Source: Chloroflexota bacterium (GTDB lineage: Bacteria > Chloroflexota > Dehalococcoidia > Dehalococcoidales > JAFGLR01). From it: a stretch of DNA of 40,599 nucleotides. Both the position numbers and the translations under genes were made by a program. The stretch spans positions 1 to 40,599 of the forward strand of contig JACQTX010000079.1 of assembly GCA_016210585.1 (NCBI GenBank). The letters are read 5' to 3'. Shown here one piece after another: positions 32,101 to 39,400 of this stretch; the first letter of the stretch is position 1, and the number at the start of each line of letters is the position of its first letter. Under the pieces are notes generated by a model. The model was not told the origin of the DNA. It did no database searches and was given only the letters and a program-made list of their open reading frames with translations.

Positions 32101-32718
32101 TTGTCCCGCTTGTTTTTGGTAAGACACGGTATCACGGAGTTCAATAGCAACCGGCGCTTCAATGGCCACACCGATGCCGAACTGAGCGAAACGGGCTGCC
32201 GGCAGGCAGAGAAGTTGCGTGACCGCTTGGCCACCGAGCACATTGACGCTATTTACGCGAGTGACCTGAGACGGGCTGTGGCGACAGCCGCAGTTATCTC
32301 TTCCCCGCACAAGTTGGCGGTTGTCCCATGCCCGGAGCTGCGGGAGATTAACTACGGCAGCGTGGAAGGGCTGACCTTCGCCGAAATCAGCGAGAGCTAT
32401 CCGGATGTGGCGGCAGCCTGCACGGAATGGAGCGTGCACCTGAAGTTCCCCGGCGGTGAGAGTTTTGACGAGTTTCGCCGGCGTGTCGCCAGGTTTCTGG
32501 AGACATTGCAGCAGTATACACCGGAGCAGACTATCCTCATCGTATCCCACAGCGGGCCGCTGCGGGTATTGCTATGCCAGCTATTGAAAATTGGACTGGA
32601 CTGCTGGTGGCAGGTGCGTTTTGACAATGGCTCTCTGAGCCGGGTGGATACCTACGCGCGGGGCGCCATCCTTAGCCTTCTGAATGATGTGTCACATCTT
32701 CAGTCTATTACAAGCTAA
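32101..32718 (+). CDS. cobC: Histidine phosphatase, CobC-like alpha-ribazole phosphatase
   Basis: Removes the phosphate from alpha-ribazole phosphate or adenosylcobalamin phosphate in the last step of nucleotide-loop assembly. The 205-residue protein shows the RHG signature near 8-10 (LVRHGITEFN), GHTDAELSETG, the catalytic second histidine in IVSHSGPLRVLL near 142-153, and acidic ELREINYGSVEG. TTG 32101 is fixed by TAGGAGGG about 7 nt upstream. Related phosphoglycerate-mutase-like phosphatases have many substrates; the location between cobS and cobU supports the CobC role. Confidence 0.85.
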   Translation: MSRLFLVRHGITEFNSNRRFNGHTDAELSETGCRQAEKLRDRLATEHIDAIYASDLRRAVATAAVISSPHKLAVVPCPELREINYGSVEGLTFAEISESYPDVAAACTEWSVHLKFPGGESFDEFRRRVARFLETLQQYTPEQTILIVSHSGPLRVLLCQLLKIGLDCWWQVRFDNGSLSRVDTYARGAILSLLNDVSHLQSITS

Positions 32719-32820
32719 GTCTTGAGCAAAATGAAAAGAAACCAGAAGCAATAACCAAACAATAGCCAATGACCAAATAACAAAATCCTTAGTTTGGTAA
32801 TTGTTTCTTGGAATTTTGAG

Positions 32821-32907
32821 ATTTGTTTGGTGTTTGTATCCTTCGGCTTCGCTCAGAGCTTGCCCTGAACGAAGTGAATGGGACAAGTTCTTGGCTATTG
32901 GTTATTC
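32821..32907 (+). repeat. Exact 87-bp inverted repeat, copy 2
   Basis: Reverse-complement match to 8325-8411, 24 kb away. It occupies much of the 227-bp gap between the phosphatase and the PP-loop gene; the rest (32720-32820) is AT-rich with CAATAACC and TTTGGTAATTG pieces. Confidence 0.85.
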
Positions 32908-32945
32908 ATTGAGTGGCTCTGACGTGCCTAAATTAAGGAGTAGCT

Positions 32946-33617
32946 ATGACTGATGTTTTTGTGTCCTGGAGCGGCGGTAAAGACAGCTGCTACGCTGCTC
33001 ATAAGGCGGTGACGGGCGGCATGGCCATCCGCTACCTTTTGAACATGGTGACCGAGGACGGCAACAAGTCCTGGTCGCACGGGCTGTCCACGGAGTGGCT
33101 CAGGATGCAGGCCAGTGCGATGGGCGTGCCCCTGCTGCAGCGGCGCACCACAGGTGATAAATACGAGCAGGAGTTCAAGAACGCACTGGCCGAGATGAGG
33201 CAGGAAGGCATAAGCCACGGGGTCTTCGGCGATATTGACTTTATGCCGCACCGGGAGTGGATTGAGCGTGTCTGCCGGGATAGCGGGGTAACGCCGCAAC
33301 TACCTCTGTGGCAGCAACCCCAGGATGAGATAATGGCTGGCTTCATTGCCGCCGACTTCAAGGCGACAGTGGTGGTAACTAAAGCTGACCTGCTGGGCGA
33401 GCCATGGGTAGGCCAACCTGTTGACCAGGACTTCCTGGCACGCTTGCTGAAGGTTCCGAATGTGACCCCATGCGGTGAGGCGGGCGAATACCACACCTTC
33501 GTCACGGACGGGCCGCTCTTTAAGCAGCGCCTCGAGCTTGTGGAAACCCGCCAGTTCTTGCGTGACGGCTATTGGTTCCTGGAGATTCTAGGGTGCGAGG
33601 CAAAGGATAAATCCTAA
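32946..33617 (+). CDS. Dph6-like PP-loop ATPase (ATP_bind_4 family)
   Basis: A 223-residue protein with the PP-loop SGGKDS at 9-14 and the diphthine--ammonia-ligase family core: GLSTEWLRMQASAMGVPLL, EGISHGVFGDIDFMPHREWIERV, and the conserved CGEAGEYHTFVTDGPLFK near 178-195. In archaea and eukaryotes Dph6 amidates diphthine on elongation factor 2, but bacteria lack diphthamide. Bacterial homologues probably adenylate and amidate or thiolate another target. Its place between cobC and cobU suggests a link with corrinoid metabolism; this is only contextual. AAGGAG lies about 6 nt before the ATG. Confidence 0.85.
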   Translation: MTDVFVSWSGGKDSCYAAHKAVTGGMAIRYLLNMVTEDGNKSWSHGLSTEWLRMQASAMGVPLLQRRTTGDKYEQEFKNALAEMRQEGISHGVFGDIDFMPHREWIERVCRDSGVTPQLPLWQQPQDEIMAGFIAADFKATVVVTKADLLGEPWVGQPVDQDFLARLLKVPNVTPCGEAGEYHTFVTDGPLFKQRLELVETRQFLRDGYWFLEILGCEAKDKS

Positions 33618-33669
33618 ATCCAAAGCATTTCGGATTCAGTGCTTCGGATTTGCTACGTGAGGTGATTCA

Positions 33670-34233
33670 ATCTCTGCGTTTATCCTTATAACCGGTGGTG
33701 CCCGCAGCGGGAAGAGCTGGCTGGCGCAGGAGCTTGCCCTCAAGCTCGGCGGCCCGGTGCTGTTTGTCGCCACCGCCGAGGCCGGCGATGCCGAGATGCG
33801 CGCCCGCATCGAGGAGCACCGGCGGGCCAGGCCGGCATCATGGCGCACCCTCGAGGCGGCCACGGATGTTGGTCGTCAGATTGAGGCGCGTATCGGGGAT
33901 GCCCGGGTAGTGATTGTGGACTGCATTACTCTCCTGGTGAACAATGTTTTCAACCTCTATGGCAGTGATATAGAGGCTAAAGCGTCTCTTGTTGAGGAGA
34001 AGACTCTGGCTGAAATCAGAGACCTGGCTGTTTACGCTGGCCACCTCAATGCTGATTTCATTATCGTGACTAACGAGGTAGGCCTGGGCCTGGTGCCTAC
34101 CACTGCCCTGGGCCGGCTCTACCGTGATTTGCTCGGCAAGGCGAACCAGATGCTGGCGGCGCAAGCTGATCAGGTCTATTTCATGGTGTCCGGCCTGCCT
34201 CTCCGGATTAAGCCTGCTACCACAAATCTATAA
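33670..34233 (+). CDS. cobU: Adenosylcobinamide kinase/guanylyltransferase, non-standard start
   Basis: Phosphorylates adenosylcobinamide and transfers GMP to it. P-loop GGARSGKS, then FVATAEAGDAEMRARIEEH with the histidine that carries GMP in the family, VIVDCITLLVNN, and VTNEVGLGLVPTTALGRLYRD. From 33670 it has 187 residues, close to the normal size. No ATG, GTG or TTG exists in frame between the upstream stop (33658-33660) and a GTG at 33757, and that GTG would remove the P-loop. The best-placed codon is ATC at 33670, 4-5 nt after GAGGTGA (33659-33665). A one-base frameshift from GTG 33662 is the alternative. The stop overlaps the convergent permease gene by 6 nt. Confidence 0.85.
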   Translation: MSAFILITGGARSGKSWLAQELALKLGGPVLFVATAEAGDAEMRARIEEHRRARPASWRTLEAATDVGRQIEARIGDARVVIVDCITLLVNNVFNLYGSDIEAKASLVEEKTLAEIRDLAVYAGHLNADFIIVTNEVGLGLVPTTALGRLYRDLLGKANQMLAAQADQVYFMVSGLPLRIKPATTNL

Positions 34234-35052
34234 CGGCCAACCCAGCCAGTCAAAAAGCCCCAGCATTTTCAGGCCGACGTAGAAGGTCATCGCGATGAAG
34301 ATATTCCGCAGCCATTTGGCGGACAGCCGGTGGGCTGTTTTCGCGCCCAACTGCGCCGTGACCACGCTAGTGATAGCCAGCAGGAACCATGATGGCAGAT
34401 TGACATAACCTATTGAGTAAGGCGGCAAACCCGGAACGCCCAGACCATTTACAATGTAGCCGATGACGCCGCCGGCACTGCCAAAAATCATAATGGCCAG
34501 GGAAGTGGCCACTGCCATATGCATGCTGAACTTCAGCACCAGGACCATTATCGGGATAGCGATGCCGCCGCCGCCAAAACCGATAAGCCCCACAAAAAAG
34601 CCGACGGGGACTGACCAGACCGCCCACAGCCAGGGACTGTTGACAGGCTCCGTCTCCACTTTCGGTGTCCCGGACATGAGTAGCCTGATGCCGCTAATGA
34701 TTATGATGGCGCCAAAGGTCATTTTCAGCACCACGCCGGGAAGATGCGTGGCCAGGGTAGCGGCGCCGAAGGACACAGCCATGCTGGAAACGCCCATAAT
34801 GACGGCGGTGCGCCAGCGGACGGCCCCTTTCTTGGTATGCTGCCAGGCGCCGCTGATGGCGGTCGGCAGGATGACCAGCAGGTTGGTGCCGAAGGCCAGC
34901 TTGATGGCCGTATCCGAAGGCACGCCGGCGGAGGTGAAGAGGGCGTACTGGAGGGGGGTCATCAGGAAGCCCCCGCCGATGCCCAGCAGGCCACTCACGA
35001 AGCCCACGGCGGCACCGCTGAAGAGCAGGATGACAATGTGTAGTGGGGTCAA
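34228..35052 (-). CDS. TauE/SafE-family permease
   Basis: A 274-residue integral membrane protein of the sulfite exporter TauE/SafE (DUF81) family. About eight hydrophobic segments are seen in two halves. The family GxxSGLLGIGGG motif is GFVSGLLGIGGGFLMTP near 17-33, and its second-half counterpart is GFFVGLIGFGGGGIAIP near 154-170. It may carry sulfite, sulfonates or other small organic acids; the substrate is not readable. TTG 35052 has AGGA 5 nt upstream, and a TATAAT -10 box lies on the minus strand at 35082-35087. Confidence 0.93.
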   Translation of the reverse strand: MTPLHIVILLFSGAAVGFVSGLLGIGGGFLMTPLQYALFTSAGVPSDTAIKLAFGTNLLVILPTAISGAWQHTKKGAVRWRTAVIMGVSSMAVSFGAATLATHLPGVVLKMTFGAIIIISGIRLLMSGTPKVETEPVNSPWLWAVWSVPVGFFVGLIGFGGGGIAIPIMVLVLKFSMHMAVATSLAIMIFGSAGGVIGYIVNGLGVPGLPPYSIGYVNLPSWFLLAITSVVTAQLGAKTAHRLSAKWLRNIFIAMTFYVGLKMLGLFDWLGWPL

Positions 35053-35198
35053 GTCTTCCTCGATATAGACAGGCCAGTGTCATTATACACTCTGGGCGGG
35101 CCTGATGCTAACCTGGAAGGGGTGTGGTGTTTTCATCCTTCGTGGTGTCCCTGTAAAGCGGGTATGGGGGATTCGCGCCAAAAACCCGTGGATTGTGG

Positions 35199-35543
35199 CT
35201 ACAGCTTCGTCCCCGTGCGGCCAATTTCCCGGTTAAGGAAGTAGCTGATAGCTGTCCTGATGGCCACAATTGACCCCAGTATGGCCAGCTCCTGCAGGGT
35301 GGGGTTGGCGATGGTGCGGACGATGTCCGCGGCGATCATGAACTCCAGTCCCAGCAACAGGTGAAAGGCCATGTCATGCCTGACGCGCTCGAACGTCATT
35401 GTCCTGCTGTGCGACCGGAAGCGGCGGACTTCGGCACGGATAAGGTCCACCAGCCCCAGTATCACACCCCACACGATGACCAGTATGCCAATAAAGCCGA
35501 TGCCAAAGGCTACAGTGGTCAATATCCTAATCAGCGCATCCAT
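35199..35543 (-). CDS. DUF1622 membrane protein
   Basis: A 114-residue membrane protein matching DUF1622 by pattern: an N-terminal helix (TTVAFGIGFIGILVIVWGVILG), then FRSHSRTMTFERVRHDMAFHLLLGLEFMIAADIVRTI, a conserved amphipathic and second hydrophobic region, and RTAISYFLNREI at the C-terminus. Members occur widely with no known role; two to three helices are predicted. ATG at 35543; the ribosome site is a weak GGGGG-rich stretch. Confidence 0.85.
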   Translation of the reverse strand: MDALIRILTTVAFGIGFIGILVIVWGVILGLVDLIRAEVRRFRSHSRTMTFERVRHDMAFHLLLGLEFMIAADIVRTIANPTLQELAILGSIVAIRTAISYFLNREIGRTGTKL

Positions 35544-35685
35544 CTTGGTGACCCGCCCCCAGCGCTAACAAGTGTCTCTAGTAAACCATGTTAGCACACA
35601 GACGCTGGAAAGACATATGATTTGGCAAAAAGGTTATGCGGGACTTTACTGTTTGGAGAATGCAAATGGCTATTGCTGACGGGTG

Positions 35686-35991
35686 TTACTCTTCCTGGCT
35701 CCAGTTCTGCATGATTTCTTTGAGGCGCTGAGCAAGCTTCGGGCTGGAACGCAGGCGCTCGATGAAGACCGGGCAGCCTTCCAATAATGAGTTCTGGGCG
35801 GCTGTCGCCATGCTGGACAGGAGATTCTGCAGGCTGAGGTCAATCTGAGAAAAGTTCATCCCCAGCGCCGAAGACTCCAACTGCCGGCGGATGTCCTCGG
35901 CAGTGAAGCGCATCGGGATGATGCAGGACTTATACCACGGACATTCCTTGCACTGGACCAGCCCATAAGCCTCATTTAGTATATCGCCCAT
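35686..35991 (-). CDS. Small cysteine-motif protein, unknown function
   Basis: A 101-residue soluble protein that I do not recognise. Near the N-terminus it has CKECPWYKSC (14-23), three cysteines in a zinc- or iron-sulfur-like spacing, plus Cys24-IIP and another cysteine at about 73 (LLEGCPVFIERL). The middle is amphipathic and helical. GAGGT lies 9 nt before ATG 35991 and overlaps the TGA of the thioredoxin remnant just upstream, suggesting it once formed the tail of that operon. A redox or metal-binding role is a guess. Confidence 0.65.
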   Translation of the reverse strand: MGDILNEAYGLVQCKECPWYKSCIIPMRFTAEDIRRQLESSALGMNFSQIDLSLQNLLSSMATAAQNSLLEGCPVFIERLRSSPKLAQRLKEIMQNWSQEE

Positions 35992-36003
35992 TCTCTTTTG
36001 ACC

Positions 36004-36126
36004 TCAGACCGCCATCTTCCGGAATATGCCGCCAACTTCAGCTTTGCTCTGAAAAAGACCTTGCTTGACCACGCGAATTATACCATTCTTATCAAGGAAG
36101 ACGGTAGTCGGCGGGAGCCAGAGGCG
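36004..36126 (-). pseudogene. Remnant of a TlpA/ResA-like thioredoxin gene
   Basis: Forty codons on the minus strand read RLWLPPTTVFLDKNGIIR...GGIFRKMAV and end at TGA 36004-36006. LPPTTVFLDKNGIIR is the cis-proline strand and following turn of TlpA/ResA-type thioredoxins. A TAA stands directly before it (36127-36129), and no N-terminal half with CxxC is found upstream, where the membrane protein gene stops at 36138. It is best read as the decayed 3' end of a redoxin gene deleted by fusion with the preceding gene's end. Confidence 0.75.
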
Positions 36127-36137
36127 TTACCCACTCC

Positions 36138-36599
36138 TTAAGTTGTAGAGCAGCAGCTCTGACTGATAGCATGCACTCGCAGGTGCAGTGCCCAGCCGAG
36201 CAGAGCCAGGGAAGCAATGCCTATATAAAGCTGGGCTGGAGCGAAATACCTAAGGGCACCGGAGATCCCCAGAAGCAGTAGCACCAGCTTGTTGCAAATA
36301 GGACAACCGACAGCCAGAAAAGATAAGAACCCTCCGGAGGCAGCTTTACCCGTAGCATTGGCCCCGGCTGGCATAGTGTAGGTGCCCGCAATAAGGCCCG
36401 CCAGAAGGCCGGTCAATACCCAAATGATATGGTCCTGAAGCCGGACCGCTGTCTGCCGTAAGAAGAACGGATTCTCAATAATAGCGGTTGGTATACCGAT
36501 CAGTAGCAAAGTGGCTATGCCGCCGCTCACGGCCACAAGCCAGCCTCGCAGACCGAAGAGTTGAAAGACAGACTTGTATCGCCAGTGCCATGGTTTCAT
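36138..36599 (-). CDS. Membrane protein with CPIC motif
   Basis: A 153-residue integral membrane protein with about four hydrophobic helices (about 20-40, 58-76, 93-113, 120-142). The third helix begins with Cys99-Pro-Ile-Cys102 (AVGCPICNKLVLLLLG), a CxxC at the membrane boundary, as in small thiol-redox or metal-handling membrane proteins. The CcmH and CcdA neighbours support a disulfide or cytochrome c maturation role. ATG 36599 has an AAGGGG ribosome site 9 nt upstream. The tail QSCCSTT may be affected by the deletion that left the thioredoxin remnant next door. Confidence 0.7.
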   Translation of the reverse strand: MKPWHWRYKSVFQLFGLRGWLVAVSGGIATLLLIGIPTAIIENPFFLRQTAVRLQDHIIWVLTGLLAGLIAGTYTMPAGANATGKAASGGFLSFLAVGCPICNKLVLLLLGISGALRYFAPAQLYIGIASLALLGWALHLRVHAISQSCCSTT

Positions 36600-36627
36600 C
36601 AGTTGACCCCTTACAACCTAAGAACCG

Positions 36628-37140
36628 TCATCTGAACCCTCGGTCTCCAAACTCCTTCAGGTCCTCTTCAAGCTGCCGGCGATACCTCTCATCATGGGGA
36701 CCGTGCGGGGTCGGCGTAACTGGTGCCGGGGGGGACTTCTTTCCTCTCCTGGCCCATTTCCTGACCAGAAACCAGATGACTACGATGCCGGCAGCGAGGC
36801 CAATAAATGGGCCGAGCCAGGCAATCAGGTTAAAGCCTTTCGGGGGTGGTGCCGCCAGCACCTGCTCGCCATACCGCTCGACGAAGAACCGCAGGATTTG
36901 CTCTTTGGTCTCACCCTGCTCCAGCCTCTCCCGGACAATCGCCCGCATCTGGGCTGACAGTTCGCTTTGGGACTGGGCGATGGTCTGCCCCGGACACAGC
37001 GGGCACATCAGGCTTTCGTAAATGTCCTGTGCCTTCTCGTCCAGGGATTGGGCGCGCTCCGGCCCAGCACAGCCAATGAAAGACACTGACAGGGCGATTA
37101 TGGCCAGAAGGCCTGCTATCAAGAAAACTGACCTTTTCAT
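36628..37140 (-). CDS. ccmH: CcmH-family cytochrome c maturation lipoprotein
   Basis: A 170-residue CcmH/NrfF-type protein that keeps apocytochrome c CXXCH cysteines reduced. A lipoprotein signal ends at Cys24 (SVSFIGC). The redox motif is MCPLCPGQTIAQSQSE with Cys46 and Cys49, the family LRCxxCQxxS pattern with two changes (P-L and P-G). QMRAIVRERLEQGETKEQILRFFVERYGE follows, then one membrane helix at about 107-127 and a charged tail. The heme lyase CcmF or CcsBA does not appear in the cluster. Position between ccdA and the CPIC membrane protein suggests one operon. Confidence 0.92.
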   Translation of the reverse strand: MKRSVFLIAGLLAIIALSVSFIGCAGPERAQSLDEKAQDIYESLMCPLCPGQTIAQSQSELSAQMRAIVRERLEQGETKEQILRFFVERYGEQVLAAPPPKGFNLIAWLGPFIGLAAGIVVIWFLVRKWARRGKKSPPAPVTPTPHGPHDERYRRQLEEDLKEFGDRGFR

Positions 37141-37166
37141 TCTAGAAACTTCACGGCCAAATTGAC

Positions 37167-37901
37167 TTAGTAAAATAGCTGGTAGTATATTCTTTGTGCC
37201 CACAGGCTGAGGAAGAAGAAGCGGTTGCTGATGAACAGCAGCCCCATCACTACCAGCACACCGCCACCAAAATAGTTAAAGGCCCGGCGATGCCGCTGCA
37301 GCCAGCGCAAAGCCCCCAGCGCCCGGCCAAAAAAGGAACCTGTCAGGATGAAGGCCAGCCCCAGCCCCAAAGAATAGACCAGCAGCAGTAGCGTCCCCTG
37401 CACCACCGTCTCCGCCGTGCTGGCATAGAACAGGATCGCGGCCAGGACGGGGCCAACGCAGGGGAGCCAGCCCAGGCCGAAGGCCATGCCCAATGGAATC
37501 CCGCCCAGCATTCCCAGCCTCCGCGTCTCCGGATGAAAGCGCACCTCTCGCGCTAGCAATTCCACCGGAATAATGTCCATCGTCAGGATGCCCATGAGCA
37601 CCATCACGCCGCCGGCTGCCAGGGTCAGCTCGCGGCGGTAGGCCTCGGCCAGCGAGCCGAGCAAAGAGGCCGATGTGCCCAGGCTGACGAAAACCATGGT
37701 AAAGCCCAGGACAAAGAGTGTTGATGAGAGCAGGATGCGACCAAGCTGAGATAGACTCGGCTTGCCCAGATTGTCAATGGACACCCCGGACACATAGGAG
37801 AGATACCCCGGAATGAGCGGCACGACGCAGGGCGACAAAAAAGATATAAGACCGGCCAGAAAGGCAAAACCAAATCCTACCATTGGCACAAGGTCGTTCA
37901 C
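37167..37901 (-). CDS. ccdA: CcdA-type thiol-disulfide transmembrane protein
   Basis: A 244-residue CcdA/DsbD-beta protein that passes electrons from cytosolic thioredoxin across the membrane. Six helices are visible. The paired redox cysteines are Cys25 (FLSPCVVPLIPGYLS) in helix 1 and the Cys of GLGWLPCVGPVLAAIL in helix 4, both with the family prolines. GTG 37901 overlaps the tlpA stop by 4 nt (GTGA), so translation is coupled. The recipients are probably the TlpA and CcmH proteins of the same operon. Confidence 0.95.
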   Translation of the reverse strand: MNDLVPMVGFGFAFLAGLISFLSPCVVPLIPGYLSYVSGVSIDNLGKPSLSQLGRILLSSTLFVLGFTMVFVSLGTSASLLGSLAEAYRRELTLAAGGVMVLMGILTMDIIPVELLAREVRFHPETRRLGMLGGIPLGMAFGLGWLPCVGPVLAAILFYASTAETVVQGTLLLLVYSLGLGLAFILTGSFFGRALGALRWLQRHRRAFNYFGGGVLVVMGLLFISNRFFFLSLWAQRIYYQLFY

Positions 37902-38434
37902 CGCAACAAATCCTCTATTCGGGACACCAGGACTCTTTCATTGATGGCACCCACCCAGCGGCTGACTATGACGCCTTCTTGGTTGATGAAAAAGGTGACC
38001 GGAATACCGGAGACCCCATAGTCAATGGTTATCCTGCCGCCGCTGTCCGGGCCATTGGGGTAGGTGATATTGAACTCTTTGATATAGGCACGGGCATCAG
38101 CTTCCCTGTCCTGAATGTCCACTCCGATGAAAGTCACGCCCTTGCCCTTGTAGCGCCGCCACACCGCCTCCAGGATAGGCGCCTCCTCCCGGCACGGCGG
38201 GCACCAGGAGGCCCAGAAATTGACCACCACTGGTTTTCCTCTCAGGCTGGAAAGGGTGAGGTTACCCCCGGTGAACAGCGGCAGCGTAAAGTCTGTGGCG
38301 GCACGGTTCACACGGGCCGCACCACTGCCGCCGGTAAGCGGCTCGTTCCGGGCCAAACCGCCCCACAGGAGCAGCACAAATCCCACAACCGCAAGAATTA
38401 CAAGACTGAGGACCACAACGCGACGATAACTCAC
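37898..38434 (-). CDS. TlpA/ResA-family membrane-anchored thioredoxin
   Basis: A 178-residue extracytoplasmic thiol-disulfide oxidoreductase. An uncleaved signal anchor lies at about 5-27. The thioredoxin domain shows [15 protein letters not shown] with Cys78 and Cys81, and the cis-proline region [21 protein letters not shown]. Residues 45-70 have the redoxin pattern [28 protein letters not shown] 38434 has GGAGG 6 nt upstream. It is the first gene of the minus-strand redox operon (tlpA-ccdA-ccmH-CPIC membrane protein). Confidence 0.94.
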   Translation of the reverse strand: MSYRRVVVLSLVILAVVGFVLLLWGGLARNEPLTGGSGAARVNRAATDFTLPLFTGGNLTLSSLRGKPVVVNFWASWCPPCREEAPILEAVWRRYKGKGVTFIGVDIQDREADARAYIKEFNITYPNGPDSGGRITIDYGVSGIPVTFFINQEGVIVSRWVGAINERVLVSRIEDLLR

Positions 38435-38665
38435 CAGCGGCCTCCAAAAGCCATGACGGTCTGGCAGGCATTACCGCCAACTAAGCTAAACGGGAATAGC
38501 GGTTGAGACATTTCAGTAGCGGCGTGATAATACGGATGGCTATGCCCAGCCTCAAGGAGAGGTAACTAGAAGGTGGGCACCCCTTGCCAGACGGTCTCCG
38601 CAGTTCCACCTACTCTTAGAATACCACCCAGCACCAAAACGATGCAAGGTGTGACGGCTCGCTAT
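38435..38665. other. Divergent gap between tlpA and dtd
   Basis: Together with the dtd promoter region this is a 310-bp gap. I see no gene, no member of the main repeat families and no clear promoter for tlpA on the minus strand; a TTTAGC/TAAGCT palindromic patch near 38480-38490 is the only local symmetry. Confidence 0.4.
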
Positions 38666-38694
38666 TTGCCTGTGGCCAAACGTTGCGATAGAAT
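38666..38694 (+). promoter_or_regulatory. Promoter of dtd
   Basis: TTGCCT (38666-38671), an exact 17-bp spacer and TAGAAT (38689-38694). The leader is about 45 nt and includes AGGAAGGA near 38723. Confidence 0.65.
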
Positions 38695-38744
38695 TAGGTG
38701 GTAACGAGGATTGGTCACCGGCAGGAAGGATAGAGAAACAGGTC

Positions 38745-39194
38745 GTGAAGGTCCTGCTACAGCGGGTCACCGAAGCTTCTGTAAGTATTGCTGGCGAGGA
38801 TGTCGGGCGGATTGGTCGGGGACTGGTGGTCCTTGTCGGCGTGGCCCGTGATGATACGGAACGGGAGGCCCGCTATCTAGCACAGAAGGCGGTAAGCCTG
38901 CGTATCTTCCCGGATGACGCCGGGAAGTTCAATCTCTCGGCCCTGGACGTCAATGGTGAGCTTCTGGTCGTTAGCCAGTTTACCCTGCTGGCGGACACGC
39001 GCAAGGGGCGGCGTCCCGGCTTTACCGATGCGGCCCCGCCGGACCAGGCGGCGGCCCTTTTCGAGCAGTTTGTCGCTGAGGCGCGCGCCAGTGGCCTGAA
39101 GGTGGCCACCGGACGTTTCCAGGAGCATATGCTGGTTGAAATCCACAATGACGGGCCGGTTACCATCATGCTGGATAGCCGGGACAAGTTCTAG
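38745..39194 (+). CDS. dtd: D-aminoacyl-tRNA deacylase
   Basis: Removes D-amino acids mischarged on tRNA, and glycine from tRNA-Ala. The 149-residue size is exact for the family. It starts KVLLQRVTEASVSI, contains LVVSQFTLLADTRKGRRPGF near 72-91 (the SQFTL signature), and ends NDGPVTIMLDS, the C-terminal GP cross-subunit motif that enforces chirality. The GTG start is the only one that fits the N-terminus; the ribosome site is weak (AGGTC directly before it, GGAAGGA further off). Confidence 0.97.
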   Translation: MKVLLQRVTEASVSIAGEDVGRIGRGLVVLVGVARDDTEREARYLAQKAVSLRIFPDDAGKFNLSALDVNGELLVVSQFTLLADTRKGRRPGFTDAAPPDQAAALFEQFVAEARASGLKVATGRFQEHMLVEIHNDGPVTIMLDSRDKF

Positions 39195-39225
39195 CCGTAG
39201 CAGCTAATACAAACACACCGGATAA

Positions 39226-39367
39226 TGTGTCATTGCGAGCGCATCCCTCCGCAGGCGGGAGCCGAAGCAATCTCGCGCGACATGGGCATGAGATTGCCAC
39301 AGCTTGCCCTGTACTTGATACGGGGTCGTCCTTCACTATTGGTCAAGGACTCCTCGCAATGGCACAT
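39226..39367. repeat. Palindromic dispersed repeat (GAAGCAATCTC family), copy 2
   Basis: GTGTCATTGCGAGCG...GAAGCAATCTCG on the left is mirrored by GAGATTGCC...CTCGCAATGGCACA on the right. It parallels 15834-15946. It occupies most of the gap between dtd and the MBL-fold gene. Confidence 0.75.
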
Positions 39368-39400
39368 TGTGCGCAGGATTAGCGTAGGAAGGGATGACTG

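Noticed and set aside
33757-34233. cobU starting at GTG 33757
   Set aside because: It would delete the GGARSGKS nucleotide-binding loop needed for kinase activity, while the upstream frame is open and conserved in pattern.
36004-36599. Selenoprotein or frameshifted fusion of the CPIC membrane protein with the thioredoxin tail
   Set aside because: The break is a TAA in each relevant frame, not a TGA, and the CxxC half of thioredoxin is absent; a remnant explains it better.
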